Origin: Zizania palustris
Lineage: Eukaryota; Streptophyta; Magnoliopsida; Poales; Poaceae
Length of the DNA stretch: 64,000 nucleotides
Direction: 5' to 3'
Assembly (NCBI GenBank): GCA_019279435.1
Contig: JAAALK010000283.1
Coordinates: forward strand, 57,889,700-57,953,699
In this document: piece after piece, positions 23,399 to 35,706 of the stretch
Position numbering within the stretch: position 1 is the first letter of the stretch
How the letters are laid out: each line of letters starts with the position of its first letter
The notes under the pieces: model-generated
Seen by the model: the letters and a program-made list of their open reading frames with translations, nothing else
Databases searched by the model: none
Told to the model about the DNA's origin: nothing
Translations under genes and position numbers: made by a program

Positions 23399-23419
23399 GA
23401 GCAGCAGCAGCAGCAGCAG
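23399..23419. repeat. (CAG)n repeat in the ERL1-like 5' leader
   Basis: Seven CAG triplets about 30 bases upstream of the ERL1-like ATG, read as CTG in the sense of the gene. They probably lie in the 5' UTR or core promoter. Confidence 0.85.
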
Positions 23420-24380
23420 GTTGGTACTGTGTCAACGTATCTCATTGGAGGTTAAATCCTCAATCTCCCAACTATTTTTCTAACTATTTTTTAGGCCTGA
23501 TTTTATTTGAAAAATGTTTTTTCATAAGAGATGGTCACACGTTCAACATTAAAATACTTACAGAATCCGATGTCAGCTTACTTATATTCTATTAAAAGAA
23601 CTTTATATTATAATAAAAATATAATCAATAGTCAAACCTATTACTAGCTAAATGCTCGTGCTTTGTAAAGCATGAACAAAAAATATTATAATGTTATATA
23701 AAATAAATCAAATATATTTTTATATGATATATATTATTCACTTTTAATTATATGTGTCAATCTATTTTTATTAGTTTGCTATGTAATATTAAATAGTTTC
23801 AAAGAATAAACTGCAAAAATCATAATAAAAGTAGGTGGACGACAGATGTCCTAGGTGAATGATAAATTGACCACTACTTTATTCTTTTAAAAGAGTATAT
23901 CTGACAGCTCTGCCCTTCCATCCAATTAGAAACATCTTTTTTTATAGATGGATAACGATGCCAAACTCTTTTTTGAAAATTGTTTTCCGTCTTTGAAAGG
24001 ATGGAGGAATTCATCCGAATATTTGATCACTTCATACTACTATCCAAGTGGACCAGCAAAAGGGTCTCTTTGGATGAGTATGACTATATTTAATCCTTTC
24101 AGATGACCAAGAAACTGTTCTGCTACATTCGCTTATTTAAGTCTGCCCAATCTGAAGAGCAGATTATAAGCAAGTTTTATGCAGCCCAGATCAGCACCAG
24201 CATCTCTTGGAGCTAATGAACTATACACTTGAGAGATTATTTGTAAACTGTAAACTGTATACATGACAGTAAGCGGCAAATGCACACGTGTTTGTGTACA
24301 GTGTGTCTGGGTCTGGCCATCCATCCGTATTCCTGTATTGGTTCCATTGGAAAACCCCAGTGCAGTTTCCTGGTGTCGAG
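23420..24380. other. region between ERL1-like and ACX3
   Basis: About 1 kb separating the ERL1-like start from the ACX3 stop, both genes on the minus strand. It should contain the ERL1 promoter and the ACX3 3' UTR. The middle (23580-23780) is very AT-rich. No other gene is seen. Confidence 0.6.
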
Positions 24381-27300
24381 TCATTCGCTCCCAGAAGATG
24401 GTGCATTTGCCTCAATCCAGTCAAAAGCGAGTGGGCTAAGGAAGGCATCTGGGATGCCGAAGGAACTGACGATAGCAAGTGCATGGGGCCTGAGTTCACT
24501 GCAGAGTGCCATTACTTCTTTCCTAGCAGCAGCTACATTTTCTCGCGACAGACAACCATATCTCAGAAAAGATACAGATTCGTCTATGCAAACCATGACA
24601 TATAAAGACCTCAGTAAGCCCAATACGTCCTGCAGAAGGGCAAATTCAAAGCATAAGATTACTTTCCATTGAATCCACACATGACTCTAATGCTACAAAA
24701 AAGGGGATTCATTCAATCTCTTAAAAAAAGGATCTTCGGGCAAGGACTTGAGCTATCTTATCATTAGTTTGTAAGAGGAGAGTCCATGTACCTTTAAAGA
24801 ACCAGCAGGAACATTCTTTTCATCGTCCAAAAATATTTGCAAAATTGTGCGCTCAGTAAATGCTCTGGCTAAGTCTTCAGCGAGTTGGTAGCTCTGGATA
24901 AACGTCATGCATGTTAGCCAATAAGGAAATTTAGATCGGCCAGAAAAATGTGCCGTAAAAACAGATTTACCAGCATCAAAGCCTTCTCTCTGCTTTCTCG
25001 TGCCAGATAGTTAGAAACCTCCTCAGCAAATTGCTTTAGTAAATCTCGCTCCCTTAAGCGGAGCAAGTCCATCTATTCACAGAAAGATAGCAAGACATAA
25101 AGATTGACCTCACGACAGACATCTTATCAGTAACAAACTGAGTTATTATTCTATACCTGGAACCTCGAGCTTCTTAATGTGTCACTTGTTAGATTATCAG
25201 GAATAACGGGACGAGTACCATTCAAGTGTTCTAATCCCAATCCGTTGAACGGTTGCTTCTTCCTTTTCGCTGCTAAAAATTCAGCATAAAGGGCTTTGCT
25301 TACCTGAGTCAGTAAGGTTAAATAGTTACAACTAAGCTAAGCATGAAGCACCTTTGAGAGAACTACATGGATGACAAATGGTAAGTAAAGTACCTGCTGC
25401 ATTAGAACATTATTATCACCTTCAAATGTAGACTGGACATCAAATTCAGCTTTGAAAATTCCTATACGGTTCTCTGTCTTCAAACCTTGGCCACCACAGG
25501 CCTCACGGCACTCCTATTAGAAGAAAAATAAGAAATCCCAGGGTGTGATTGATCCAAAAAAAGGCTTGTTTGGAATAATGGGATTGAGTTTGTATCCCCA
25601 TTGGCAAGGAAATTGTACTAGAATCCCTATCCATCCAAAAGGGTTGAGTCTAATGCCTTCATGTTAAACAATCCTCAAAGAAAAATAATTACAGCACTTT
25701 TTTGCAATACCTGAAGCGTGGTCATATTCTGCCAGGTTAGGGTAGCTTTCAGAGCACTGGAGTAAATATGTATAGCTTTGTTAAGTTCAGGAGTCCTCTT
25801 TACATACATCCTTTTCATAAAATTACTAGCACTGCTCATCAGACATCTGCATAAGAAAAACATAGGTTGGCAGATGATGACTTATTTAGCATGGAAAACA
25901 TTGACAGAAAATGGGCTTAGCATTAGTGACTTCATTTACACATGGGGAATATTTGTGCACCAAAATATTTATATTACCTACAAGGGAAGAACTTGTTAAA
26001 TAGATTTGGCATTTTGTGACTTAAATAGTCAGATCTAGCCTCATGCCAAATGTTGAGCAACAAGATAACCATACAATGTAAGAAGTTTCAAAGTCAAATA
26101 CATGAAAAGTACAAAAAACCAAACAAAGATAGTAGGTTACGCTTTTGCTAGCAGTGGTAGAAGGCGTCGTTGGTGACTGGGATAATCAAGTAACAGCATT
26201 TCAGGACCATCTGGTGTAATGGAAAAGGCCCTCCTTGACAAAGCATATCTTACAGCAATTGCTAGGCCAACCTGTAAGCATAGAAAAAGTAGCACGTATG
26301 CTTATTTATTGTAATTGTATCTAGGCATGGGCATTTAATTGCAAAGCACATTCCTCTAGGTGACAACCGACAAGTACTGGATTCTAGTTTATCGCTGGCA
26401 CTGATTGGTCTTTACTCAACATTTTGTTTAAAACAAAAAGATTGTGTTGTTCCCAATCTTGGCTTACTTCTTTCAAAAAATGTTCTTGGTTGTAAACCAG
26501 GTGCTTCCCACCAAACTTGCTTGGGATGATCTAATGAAGTGCACATATGTGATCTGTCCTTATTAAAAATGGAAGATATTGTATTTGACCTGGCCAGCTT
26601 ACATTATCTGATCCCCAGTAGTTTGCTCAAATATCAAGTCCATTGTCCAGTTTAAATTAGCAAGTTATACGAGCATCTTGAGCTATGTACTTCTGGATAT
26701 TTATAGAAAAGGGAAGGTCACATGACATACCTTTGAAATATAGACCGCATTAACTGCAATATTAACTCGACCAAGTGTAAGTGGAGAGAGAAATGCTGCA
26801 AATCTCTGCAATTGAGAACATTGTCAATTTTTCAAATAAGACAAATGAATGCAGCAAAAACATAGGTCTCTCTGTGTGTGTCATGAAAGAGAAGGGGGTT
26901 GAGTTACCTGATCAGGGTTATCTATCATGCTAACATATTGCCCATCTGGCAAAACATCAGCAACCAGATTCAGCAAATTCTCTAGAGGAACACGTATATT
27001 CTTAAACCTGATAGCCACAGTCATATTGATTCACAATGTATGCGATAAAATACACTGAAACTTTATAGAAATACAGTGACTCACCAAATCCGTCCATTGT
27101 CAACACCATTTAATCCAATCTTATGGCCACAGTCAGCTATCTGGATATTAGGCAATACATTTTCATTTTCATCCCTAATCTGGGCTACAAAAGCATGAAC
27201 TCCTTCATTTCTCCCATTTATATGGAGCTGTGCGAAGACTATTGTATGTGTAGCATGCTGTAAAAGGACATGAACATTCATAGTAAGTAATAAAAAAATG

Positions 27301-30142
27301 GACAACATAGATGTACTCAATTAGTTAAGTAAAATTTCATCCCACATTAGCAGCTCCACCAATCCAGTACTTCTGAGCTGATTCACAAGGAGTATTTATC
27401 ACAAACTCTCTTGTTTTAGAATCATATGTTGCAACTGTTTCAATTCCTCGTACCTTCAAATTGGTCAAAATAAGGGAAAGGAAAATCTGATCAGCACAGC
27501 TAACAAAATTTCAATCCAGAATAAATACTCTTAACCCAAATATCTTCACATACATTGCTCCCATGGCCCAGTTCTGTCATGGCAAAACAACCCTTAATGG
27601 CATAGCTTTCTGTGTCTGCTAACCATTTGTCATGGTGGCGTTTTGTTCCAAGAAACTTGATTGCACTGCCCCTGGAGTGCAAAAGGAAAAAAATGTGAAT
27701 ACTAGAAAATTGTCAATAAACGTCATATTTTAAGTTCTATAAAAATATTAATTATTGAAATTCAACATGTTACACTTTCTACATGAAAATACAAGGAGAT
27801 TAACAAAAAAATCACTTGTATTAAGGGCCAAAACCAGTTCTAGTCGAATATTAACTTCCTGATTTTGCATACTTTTTTTAGATAATGGGATATATTTCAT
27901 TAAGTAATGAAAGTACACCTGGCATCTGCATCTGTTCAAATGCACAACCAAAAAAGAAAAAAGAAAAAAAACTAAGACAGCAAGAACATATAAAGCTGCC
28001 CCACGACCACTCAATGTCATACAACTATGAATCTATGATGAGTACACCAAGTCTAAGACTACTCCAAAACAACACCTTCAACGACAACAAGCTTCGAAGT
28101 TGTTGCATAGGAGAGATGAGACTAAGCAGCTTCAAAGTTGACAATGAGATATCAAACCGGGAGATGCTCTCGAGAAATTGGAAAAGTTATTCAAACGCAA
28201 AAGACAACACATGCAAGTGTGCAACATGCATAGGCCTAAGAAGCAGTTAGCCCACAATAAAGAGCAAAGAGCATGTTGGAATAGACTAAGCACAATTTAC
28301 ACTGTTAGGGGGTGTTTGGATCCAGTGGCTAAATTTTAGCCCGTGTCACATCGGATGTTTCGATATTAATTTTAAGGACTAAATGTGAACTAATTATAAA
28401 AATAATTGCAGAATCGGAGACTAAATCGCGAGACGATTTTTTTAAGCCTAATTAATCCATAATTAACAAATGTTTATTGTAGCATCACATTGTCAAATCA
28501 TGGTGTAATTAGACTCATTAAATTCGTCTCGTGAATAATCCTCTGATTATGAATGAGTTTTGTAAATAGTCTACATTTAATACTCCAAAATAATATTTAA
28601 ACATTAGATGTGACAGGGGCTAAAAAATTTTAGCCCCATCCAAACACCCCCTTAGAAGTTAGAACTAGCTAATATTGAAATTTAGGCTTCGGATTTTATG
28701 AATGTTATGCATACTATATGGACCAGTTGAATTTTCCGTGCAAATTGAATAAAGTTGGGATTAAAGTGTATATGTGTAGATGTAGTTGTATCTGTATGTA
28801 ATATAAGACATTGTGTATTTCTATGAATATTGTATTTCCCTTGTAAAAAATTGTATTTCATATATATTTACAACAATCAATTAGCGCTATTATAGTATTA
28901 CAATTTGGATCCATCATAATCAACCGCAATTTTTGTTTCTTCTTTTATTAACATCCTAATTCTTAGACCATGAAAGCAAACATGAGGACTCCCTCTAGCC
29001 TTCTCTAAGTAATACGGAGTAACATAGAAATAGATAAATAGAGGTTATCAAATTTTGCCATAATCTTTTTTGTTATTGTTTGGAAAAGTTTGCTTCCGAT
29101 TTTTCAACTCTGATTCAGTTCAATTTTCATCTGTATTTTGCAAGACCAGCTAAAAAACATTCCTCAACGCTTAAAAAAGGGTAAAACCCCCTCCACCCTT
29201 TTAATAATAGTTTCAATCCACATAAATAAAATAAGTAATCCATCCCACTCTTTCACAGTTAACTTTAGGTTCCATGGGTCGCTTGCACGTCTAGAAATCC
29301 TTCATGTTGCAGGTTGCTATTGACATAGTTACAGTCTTACATTGGTGACTGCTGAGAGACGAAACTAACGGCAGGTGTACTGTCCAATCATGGAGAATAC
29401 GAACAGACGTGGCAGAGTTGAATTAACACAATCATCACCTCCGATTGAGTCGATGTGCCAAACCTCCGATCGGAGAGATGCCAAACCAAAATTTTGCTAA
29501 GAAAATTTCGCACGGAAACAGAGACGGCCATGGCAACGCGCGAGATATCAAACTGCCAATCTGAGCTAAAACAATTGGCGAATTTGAGGCACGTATTTAG
29601 GCAGAAAGTACCCAGAGCGAGGGGAACGGGGCAAGGACAGCGTACCAGAGGAAGAAGTGGACGCCGATCTTGATGGCGAGGGAGTGGTCGTAGATGCCGA
29701 GGCACTCGAGCAGCGCGAGCTTGCGGAGCTCGGCTTCGGCGCCTGGGTCCGTGAGCCAGCCCCGGAACACGCCGCGCCGCGCCAGGTGCCCGACCCGCCG
29801 CATCGTGGCCTCCCGCTGCCCCTCCTTGCCCTCGTTGTAGTCCGGCGACACGAACACCTTCCCACCCCGGCGGCGCGGGCAGAAGAGCGGGCTCTCCTCC
29901 ATCGCGCCGAACACCCAGTCGCGCTCCCGGAGGTGGTGCCCGTCAAGGAGCGCGCGGAGCTCCAGCGTGGAGAACGCCGGCGCGGGCTCGGCCGAGTCAG
30001 GCGGCGTGTAGCTCAGGCAGGCGGAGCGCTCCACCACGGGTGCGGCGGCGGCGCGCGGGGAGAGGCCGGCGAGGTGGCGGGCGATGGCGGCAGCGCGCCG
30101 GGCGGCGGCGGAGGGAGGATTTGAGGTGTCCATCGAGGCCAT
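24381..30142 (-). CDS. ACX3: peroxisomal acyl-coenzyme A oxidase 3 (ACX3-type), 685 aa
   Basis: Thirteen coding exons with GT-AG borders join in frame to 685 residues: 30142-29646, 27671-27554, 27453-27346, 27257-27085, 27007-26908, 26805-26731, 26271-26141, 25846-25711, 25513-25394, 25303-25157, 25072-24971, 24893-24792, 24629-24381. It catalyses the first, H2O2-forming step of peroxisomal beta-oxidation; Arabidopsis ACX3 prefers medium-chain acyl-CoAs. Landmarks are the FAD-binding CFAMTELGHGSN (about 195-206), GHKIGLNGVDNGRIW, and TFEGDN, where E477 is the expected catalytic base. The C-terminal half is the four-helix ACOX domain ending FDWIEANAPSSGSE. The N-terminus has RAAAIARHL (residues 16-24), an RA-x5-HL form of the PTS2 signal, matching the RA-x5-HI of Arabidopsis ACX3; there is no PTS1. 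The length is close to the Arabidopsis protein (675). No frameshift was found. Intron 1 (27672-29645) carries a Tourist MITE. Confidence 0.96.
27880..28260. other. repeat-like segment in ACX3 intron 1
   Basis: This part of intron 1 has a 121-codon open + frame, opposite to ACX3, with a lysine-rich stretch but no recognisable domain. The GATAATGGGATATATTTCATT start resembles sequences I associate with dispersed grass repeats. I regard it as decayed transposon DNA, not a gene. Confidence 0.35.
28308..28651. mobile_element. Tourist-like MITE in ACX3 intron 1
   Basis: The ends are GGGGGTGTTTGGATCC and CCATCCAAACACCCCC with an inner palindrome GGCTAAATTTTAGCCC. TTA lies on both sides (28305-28307 and 28652-28654). 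It is 344 bp, noncoding, and the better-preserved relative of the copy at 11038-11389. Confidence 0.9.
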
Positions 30143-30535
30143 GGTTTGACTTGCGAATTGCGATCGTTGAGCTGGTTAGCAGGATTGGGGGAGAGAGCTA
30201 AAGAGAGACGGAGGAGGAGACGGGAGCTTGGAGGTGGCGCGTAAAAGAAAAAAATGTAATAGAAAAACTCCTCTACGTTTTATAGGAGCACGAGGTCTAA
30301 TCTCACGTTTGCGAATATATTTGAGATTTTAGATGCACTTTCTCTCGACGTCTCTATTATCCCTTCAATAAAAATCAATAAAGTAATATCAAATTTTTTA
30401 TATCTCTACGAGGCAACTCCTGACCTCCTGTTGCCTAGTTAATCCAACTGCCACCGCGCCCACTCATAGCTGTCAACCACCCTAGCTCTCTGTTAGTCGG
30501 TTTTTGGTTCATCTACAATAACACATAAACATCTA

Positions 30536-30811
30536 GGGTTCTGTTTGGATTGAGGTTTCTTATTTTTAGAGACTAAAGTTTAGTCTCATTCTTAAAATCT
30601 CAAACAGGATTGCTTATTGGGACTAAACCATTAGTCCCTTAGATATTGCTTATTGGAACTAAAAGTGGCATGCACACTCTATCTTCATTTATGAGCCCCT
30701 CATTAAATGATGTTTAGTCTCTACATCCAAACAAGAGAACTAAATTTTAGTCTCTACTAAAATAATCAAGTTTTAGTCCCTAAAAATAAGCAAGGTCATC
30801 CAAACAGAACC
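30536..30811. mobile_element. MITE upstream of ACX3
   Basis: The left end GGGTTCTGTTTGGAT pairs with the right end ATCCAAACAGAACC. Subterminal TTATTTTTAGAGACTAAA and its inverse continue the pairing. TA lies on both sides. It is 276 bp and noncoding. Confidence 0.75.
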
Positions 30812-30936
30812 TAAATTTTAGACATACCAAACATCCCCTAAGTTTTAACTGGCATTTCAACCTATGAGATATGTAGATCCGAATTTAAGAAAAATAAAAT
30901 CAGATATGGTGTTAATTAATTTCAATATAAGGCATT

Positions 30937-31110
30937 GTTTGTTTTAGTTTAGAATTATAATAATCCAACTTTTTTAATAAGTTTAAACAAACAAAATAAT
31001 TTATTATGTCAGTTTATTATAATTTATAGTACAGGTTGCAATAATTCAGTAAATTGATATAATCCATTTTTATAAGCTAAATTATTATAATTATAAACTG
31101 AAACAACATG
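30937..31110. mobile_element. small palindromic MITE-like element
   Basis: TGTTTGTTTTAGTTTAGAA at the left is mirrored by TATAAACTGAAACAACATG at the right, with TTATAATAAT-type arms. The exact ends and target duplication are unclear. Confidence 0.5.
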
Positions 31111-31529
31111 TTTGTATTGATATGCTAACACTCTATCGTATCCCCAGCTATGACACCTCACACCATTAAACGCTGGAGGTTGAGCCACCACCCATACCCT
31201 GTCGTCACTGCTCCCGTCGGGAGTGCCTACGTATTGCTTGTGCCATGACATGTAGAGGAAGGAAGAGATACGCAAGGGAAGAGGAGAAGTCGAGAGGATA
31301 AGGGCATCTCCATCCAAGTACCTATTTTTGCCTCCCTATAATCAAAAATAGGAAGCCTTGACTCCCTATTGTTTAAAACAATCTAACCAACTCTCTATAT
31401 TTAGCTCCCTATATTTTATCTACATATATTTTAACAATATCTTTTAACTACCACAAATAGAATTTATAACCATTATATTTTTGAATGGAAAAATTTTCAA
31501 TAGTTATATATTTGCAATGGTTGTATTTT

Positions 31530-31995
31530 CTAACGACTATATTTTCAACAGACATATTTTCAACCGTCACATTTCTAACGGCTACATTTCAGACGGACAT
31601 ATGTGTAACCGTCATATTCCCAATGACTATATTTCAAATGGGTATATTTTTAACCGTTATATTCCCAACGGCTATATTTTAAACGGACATATTTGCAACC
31701 GTCATATTCCCAACGGCTATATTTCAAACGGACATATTTGCAACTGTCATATTCCCAACGGCTATATTTCAAACGGACATATTTGCAACCGTCATATTCC
31801 CAATGGCTATATTTCAAACGGACATATTTGCAACCGTCATATTCCCAACGGCTATATTTCAAACGGACATATTTGCAACCGTCATATTCCCAACGGCTAT
31901 ATTTCAAATGGACATATTTGCAACCGTCATATTCCCAATGACTATATTTCAAACGGACATATTTGCAACCGTCATATTCCCAACAGCTATATTTC
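31530..31995. repeat. 45-bp minisatellite inside the Harbinger element
   Basis: About ten copies of a 45-bp unit, for example CCCAACGGCTATATTT, then CAAACGGACATATT, then TGCAACCGTCATATT. The left units are diverged; those from about 31680 to 31980 are nearly identical. Because 45 is a multiple of three, all frames that lack a stop in one unit stay open, which gives a 172-codon + frame with the 15-residue repeat HIPNGYISNGHICNR. I read this as repeat-driven, not coding. Confidence 0.92.
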
Positions 31996-32136
31996 TTGAG
32001 CCTATATAGATGTCATGACATCTCATGGTTGTTGCTCTACCAAATTCATTGCCTTGTAGTGTTGTGCTCTCTTACTAAAATGAGTCATCCACCTCTCTTA
32101 GATTCATCGTCGTCATCGTAACAAATTCTTGTTGTA

Positions 32137-33419
32137 TTGCATGCAACGCAAATCCAATATGAGCATATGAATGCTCTACACCATGGTGGTTCTGTGTCTA
32201 GGCGTCGTTATATTGATCGCAATAGAGCAACCAAGCATTTGAGGCTATATCAAGATTATTTTTCAGATGCTCCCATCTACGGACCAACTATCTTTCGTCG
32301 CAGGTTTGAGATAGTCCATATGTGATTGTTTTTTCTCTTGTATATTTCTCACGCCCTTGTTTATCATAGGTTTAGAATGAGTCGATCTCTATTTCTTCGC
32401 ATAGTACATGATGTGGAAGACCATGACGGGTATTTTGTGCAGAAAAGAGATTATATTGGACGCCTTGTGTTATCTCCTTTGCAGAAGTATACAACGGCAT
32501 TTTGAATGCTCACTTATGGTGTACCAGCAGATGCTACAGATGATTATATTGGAATTGGAGAAAGTACTGCTATTGAGAGTCTCAAGAGGTTTGTGAAAGA
32601 TATTATCGAAATATTTGGAGATGAGTACCTGAGATCTCCAAATGATCTCCAAATAATAATGATACAACTAGATTACTCACAATTGGAGAGCAAAGAGGTT
32701 TTCCTGGAATGCTTGGGAGCATTGATTGTATGCATTGGAAGTGGAAAAATTGCCCTTCAGCATGGCAAGGTATGTATACCGGTCATGTGCATGAGCCTAC
32801 AATTATTCTAGAAGTTGTTGCTTCACAAGATCTTTGGATTTGGCATGCCTTCTTTGGTTTACCCGGGTCTCACAATGATATAAATGTTCTTCATCGTTCA
32901 CACCTATTTGCAAAGCTAGCTGAAGGGCAGGCATCGGAAGTAAATTATACCATCAATGGTCATAATTACACAATGGGATATTATCTTGCAGATGGAATAT
33001 ACCCTCAATGGGCCACATTTGTGAAGATCATACCATCACCACAAGGCAATAAGAGAAAGTATTTTTGCCAAAGCATAAGAAGTAGCTAGAAAAGATGTGG
33101 AATGAGCCTTTGGAGTTCTACAAGCTCGATTTGCAATTGTCCGTGGACCAACTCGTTTTTGGATGAAGAAACACTCGAACGTATAATTATAGCTTGTGTC
33201 ATTATGCATAACATGATTATTGAAGATGAGCAAGAAGAAAATCAGGACTTCTATTTTGATGGGGTGGGAGAAACTGTAATAGTTTCTCATGATCGTATTC
33301 CTGAACTACATGAGTTTATTCAAACTCATCATACAATTAGAGCAAGGGAAACTCATTCTCAACTTCAAGAATACCTCATTGAGCATATTTGGCAACGCCA
33401 TGGCAAGGTTGAAAATTAG
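32137..33419 (+). pseudogene. PIF/Harbinger transposase (DDE_4 family) pseudogene
   Basis: An N-terminal exon reads YQDYFSDAPIYGPTIFRRR and splices (GTTTGA donor, acceptor before 32371) into FRMSRSLFLRIVHDV. The body carries GVPADATDDYIGIGEST, MLGSIDCMHWKWKNC (first catalytic Asp), LPGSHNDINVL (second Asp), YYLADGIYPQWATFVK and an ARKDVE block (the Glu) before AFGVLQARFAIVRGP. Breaks: TGA at 32503-32505, a frameshift near 32690, another near 33066, TAA at 33076-33078 and TGA at 33103-33105. The stops stand where relatives have Arg or Gln, so each can be explained by one C-to-T change. The order of motifs is intact, but no active protein can be made. Confidence 0.9.
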
Positions 33420-34226
33420 AAATTATAGTATTAAATATGTACTCCCTCTTTACTACTAATTATTAAGTATGTACTTCTACATATATGACATGTGTGTTAG
33501 TGTGTGCTTTGGATCCCCACATTAATGTTCAGTTATAATCTATAGATATAGGTGAGGTGCTTGATACTAAAGAAATGAAAAGAAAAGGTAAACTGAAGAA
33601 TGAAACTAGCTAGTTCTGGAGGTACTTTTTCCTGGGTTGCCTTTGGATTAGTTACATGTTGCCTTGCCTCCCTTTTGCAAGCTTTCAGCACAAGCATACC
33701 ATTGTCAATTAACAGCAGACCGACACTGATATTTCATTCTTTTGTTTTCTAAATTAAAAAACTAAATACCACTGGAATTTTGAGAAACTTCATAAAAAAT
33801 AATCTTGGGAAAACTGCACACTAGAAAAAAGTACTCATGATGTCCACAATATTTTGCATTAAACAACATCAGTAGGATTAGCAAAATAATGACATGCACA
33901 CTAGCATGAGATGAAGTACTAGAGGATGTATTCCTCTGAGTTGGGGATATTTACAGATTTAGCAAAATAAAACAACCCATTCCCTATTTTTCAAACCTAA
34001 GCAAAACATATAACCATTTGCCTGAAACAAAACAAGGCATACACTTTGACTAAAGCACTTCTACGCATCTTATGGACTTGAACCAGCCCCAAAACATCGA
34101 GTGATGATTGCCTCTTGCATTTTTGTATAGTATATCTTTTGAAGCTCATTCATGCTAGCAGTGTTCATATTCATAATTTTGTTATCCTCAATCATTTGTC
34201 TTAACTCCAAATCTCTTTCTTTCAAT
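33420..34226. other. spacer between the convergent Harbinger relics
   Basis: This is the region between the 3' ends of the transposase (+) and ORF1 (-) relics. AT-rich, nothing further recognised. It should have held the 3' UTRs of both genes. Confidence 0.5.
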
Positions 34227-35308
34227 TCAAGTTTTTTTTCTCTCTATAGCATGTATGTCATCTTCACGTTCTTTTCTTGTAATCTCATCTTCCATCTTTT
34301 GTCTTAACTCTATCTCCTTTTCCTTTAGTTCAAGCTTTTTCTTCTCAACTGCAATTCTCTCATCATTGCGCTCTTTTTTCTTAACCTTTTTCAATGCTTC
34401 GGCTTCTTTTTTCTTAGCCCACAAATTTTCCAATGCTTCCATATAAAGATTTTCTCCCGGAGAGACATAATTTTTACCTCGCTTTTGTCGTTCTTTCTCC
34501 TTCTTTCTACCATATGTCCGATAGTTAGTAGGTTGTGAAGTATGAACATCTTGTACATCTACAGGACTACTAGTGTTGCATCCAGGAGTAGTAGGTGGTG
34601 TATTCGGAGTGGTGCAAACCTTTTGATTTTTTTTGAGAGCACATATCCTTCCACTTTTGCTCATGTTGCAAGATGGACCAACTATGCATCAATCCAAAAG
34701 ATTTTCCATGCTTATCTTTTGATTTGTACAATTCACATGCTTGCATTGTCTGCATAAGATAATATTTCGTATTAAATTTGCAACCAACATAACAAGCTAC
34801 TGTCAATCTACAGTACAAACATGTATACCTTATTTTGCTCTGTTACCCCACTTTGTCTCCTGTTTTGAATCTGGGTATAACAACCACAAAATCTGTTAAC
34901 ACTTTCTTGTATGATGGACCGACGGTGCATGAGAGAATTCCAATTACGATTAGATTCAAAGTCCTTATGCTCATGGTAGTAATCATGAACTCTTTGCCAA
35001 TAGGTACTTTTAGATTGCTCATTGCCATGTATCGCATCCATGCTGATTTCTAACCACGTTGATACCAACATATTGTCCTCCTTTTCATTAAAGTTCTTTG
35101 TTCTCTTCTCAGTTGGTTTATTGGACGGAGTAGCTTCTCCTAATGATGGAACTTCTAACACTTGTTCCTCAAGTGGGCTTACAAATTGGTTATCATCCCA
35201 AAATGTATCATTGATGCCCGTATTTTTCTCAGTCAACAAATCCAAATAACTATCCATTCCTACATCATATTCAGCTACATCAGATTCAACAAATCCAAAA
35301 TGTATCAT
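34227..35308 (-). pseudogene. Harbinger ORF1, Myb/trihelix-like DNA-binding protein, broken
   Basis: The first exon (35308 to about 34831) reads from MIHFGFVESDV to TEQNK and includes NFNEKEDNMLVSTWLEIS, a Myb/SANT-like helix, and SLMHRRSIIQESVNRFCGCY. It ends at a GTATAC donor. The next exon (from about 34749) continues MQACELYKSKDKHGKSFGLMH, then HSWSILQHEQKWK. Near 34665 the frame shifts to SKSGRICALKKNQ, and a lysine/glutamate-rich coiled coil runs to the stop at 34227. In PIF/Harbinger elements this protein helps bring the transposase to the ends. The frameshift suggests it is inactive. Confidence 0.75.
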
Positions 35309-35706
35309 TCACTACAATTGAGTAATAGAAATTTCTTTAGTTACATCAGATTCAATTCACACAATTTTTGCAAATTGTTCACTAGTTAGATGGACCAACT
35401 TGCATAGATGAACCCATCATATAAGTTGTTCTTCAGTATTGAATTATTATATAATGTTGAATTGTTGTCTACTCAACATAGCATACAAGCAATCATATCT
35501 TGTTACAACCTAAAATAATTTAGCATGGCAGATTATCTGTCATAGCACATGAAACCAAGTAGTGTTTAATTTTTTTATGAAACAAAACTAGTAAATGACA
35601 TTCTAGTATAAAGGGCAGTGTAGCCCAGGTTCAGACAACCCACCTTAACTACTCTAGAAGTGCCAGCTGCATGCTTATTACCACTTATTTTCTTATCTTC
35701 TCATTA

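Larger units (their letters stand above)
30143..31301. other. ACX3 upstream region with MITEs
   Basis: The first 100 bases above 30142 are GC- and purine-rich and probably hold the ACX3 5' UTR and core promoter. The rest contains two MITE-like elements (30536-30811 and about 30937-31110). No gene is seen. Confidence 0.6.

Noticed and set aside
27885..28250. 121-codon + strand frame in ACX3 intron 1
   Set aside because: No domain, antisense within an intron, and it resembles dispersed repeat DNA.
31530..31995. Possible CRISPR-like array
   Set aside because: The 45-bp units are contiguous with no unique spacers, lie in a plant transposon, and are a minisatellite.
31481..31999. 172-codon open frame with a 15-residue repeat
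   Set aside because: The 45-bp tandem repeat keeps the frame open automatically. Other frames over the array are also open, and there is no gene context.
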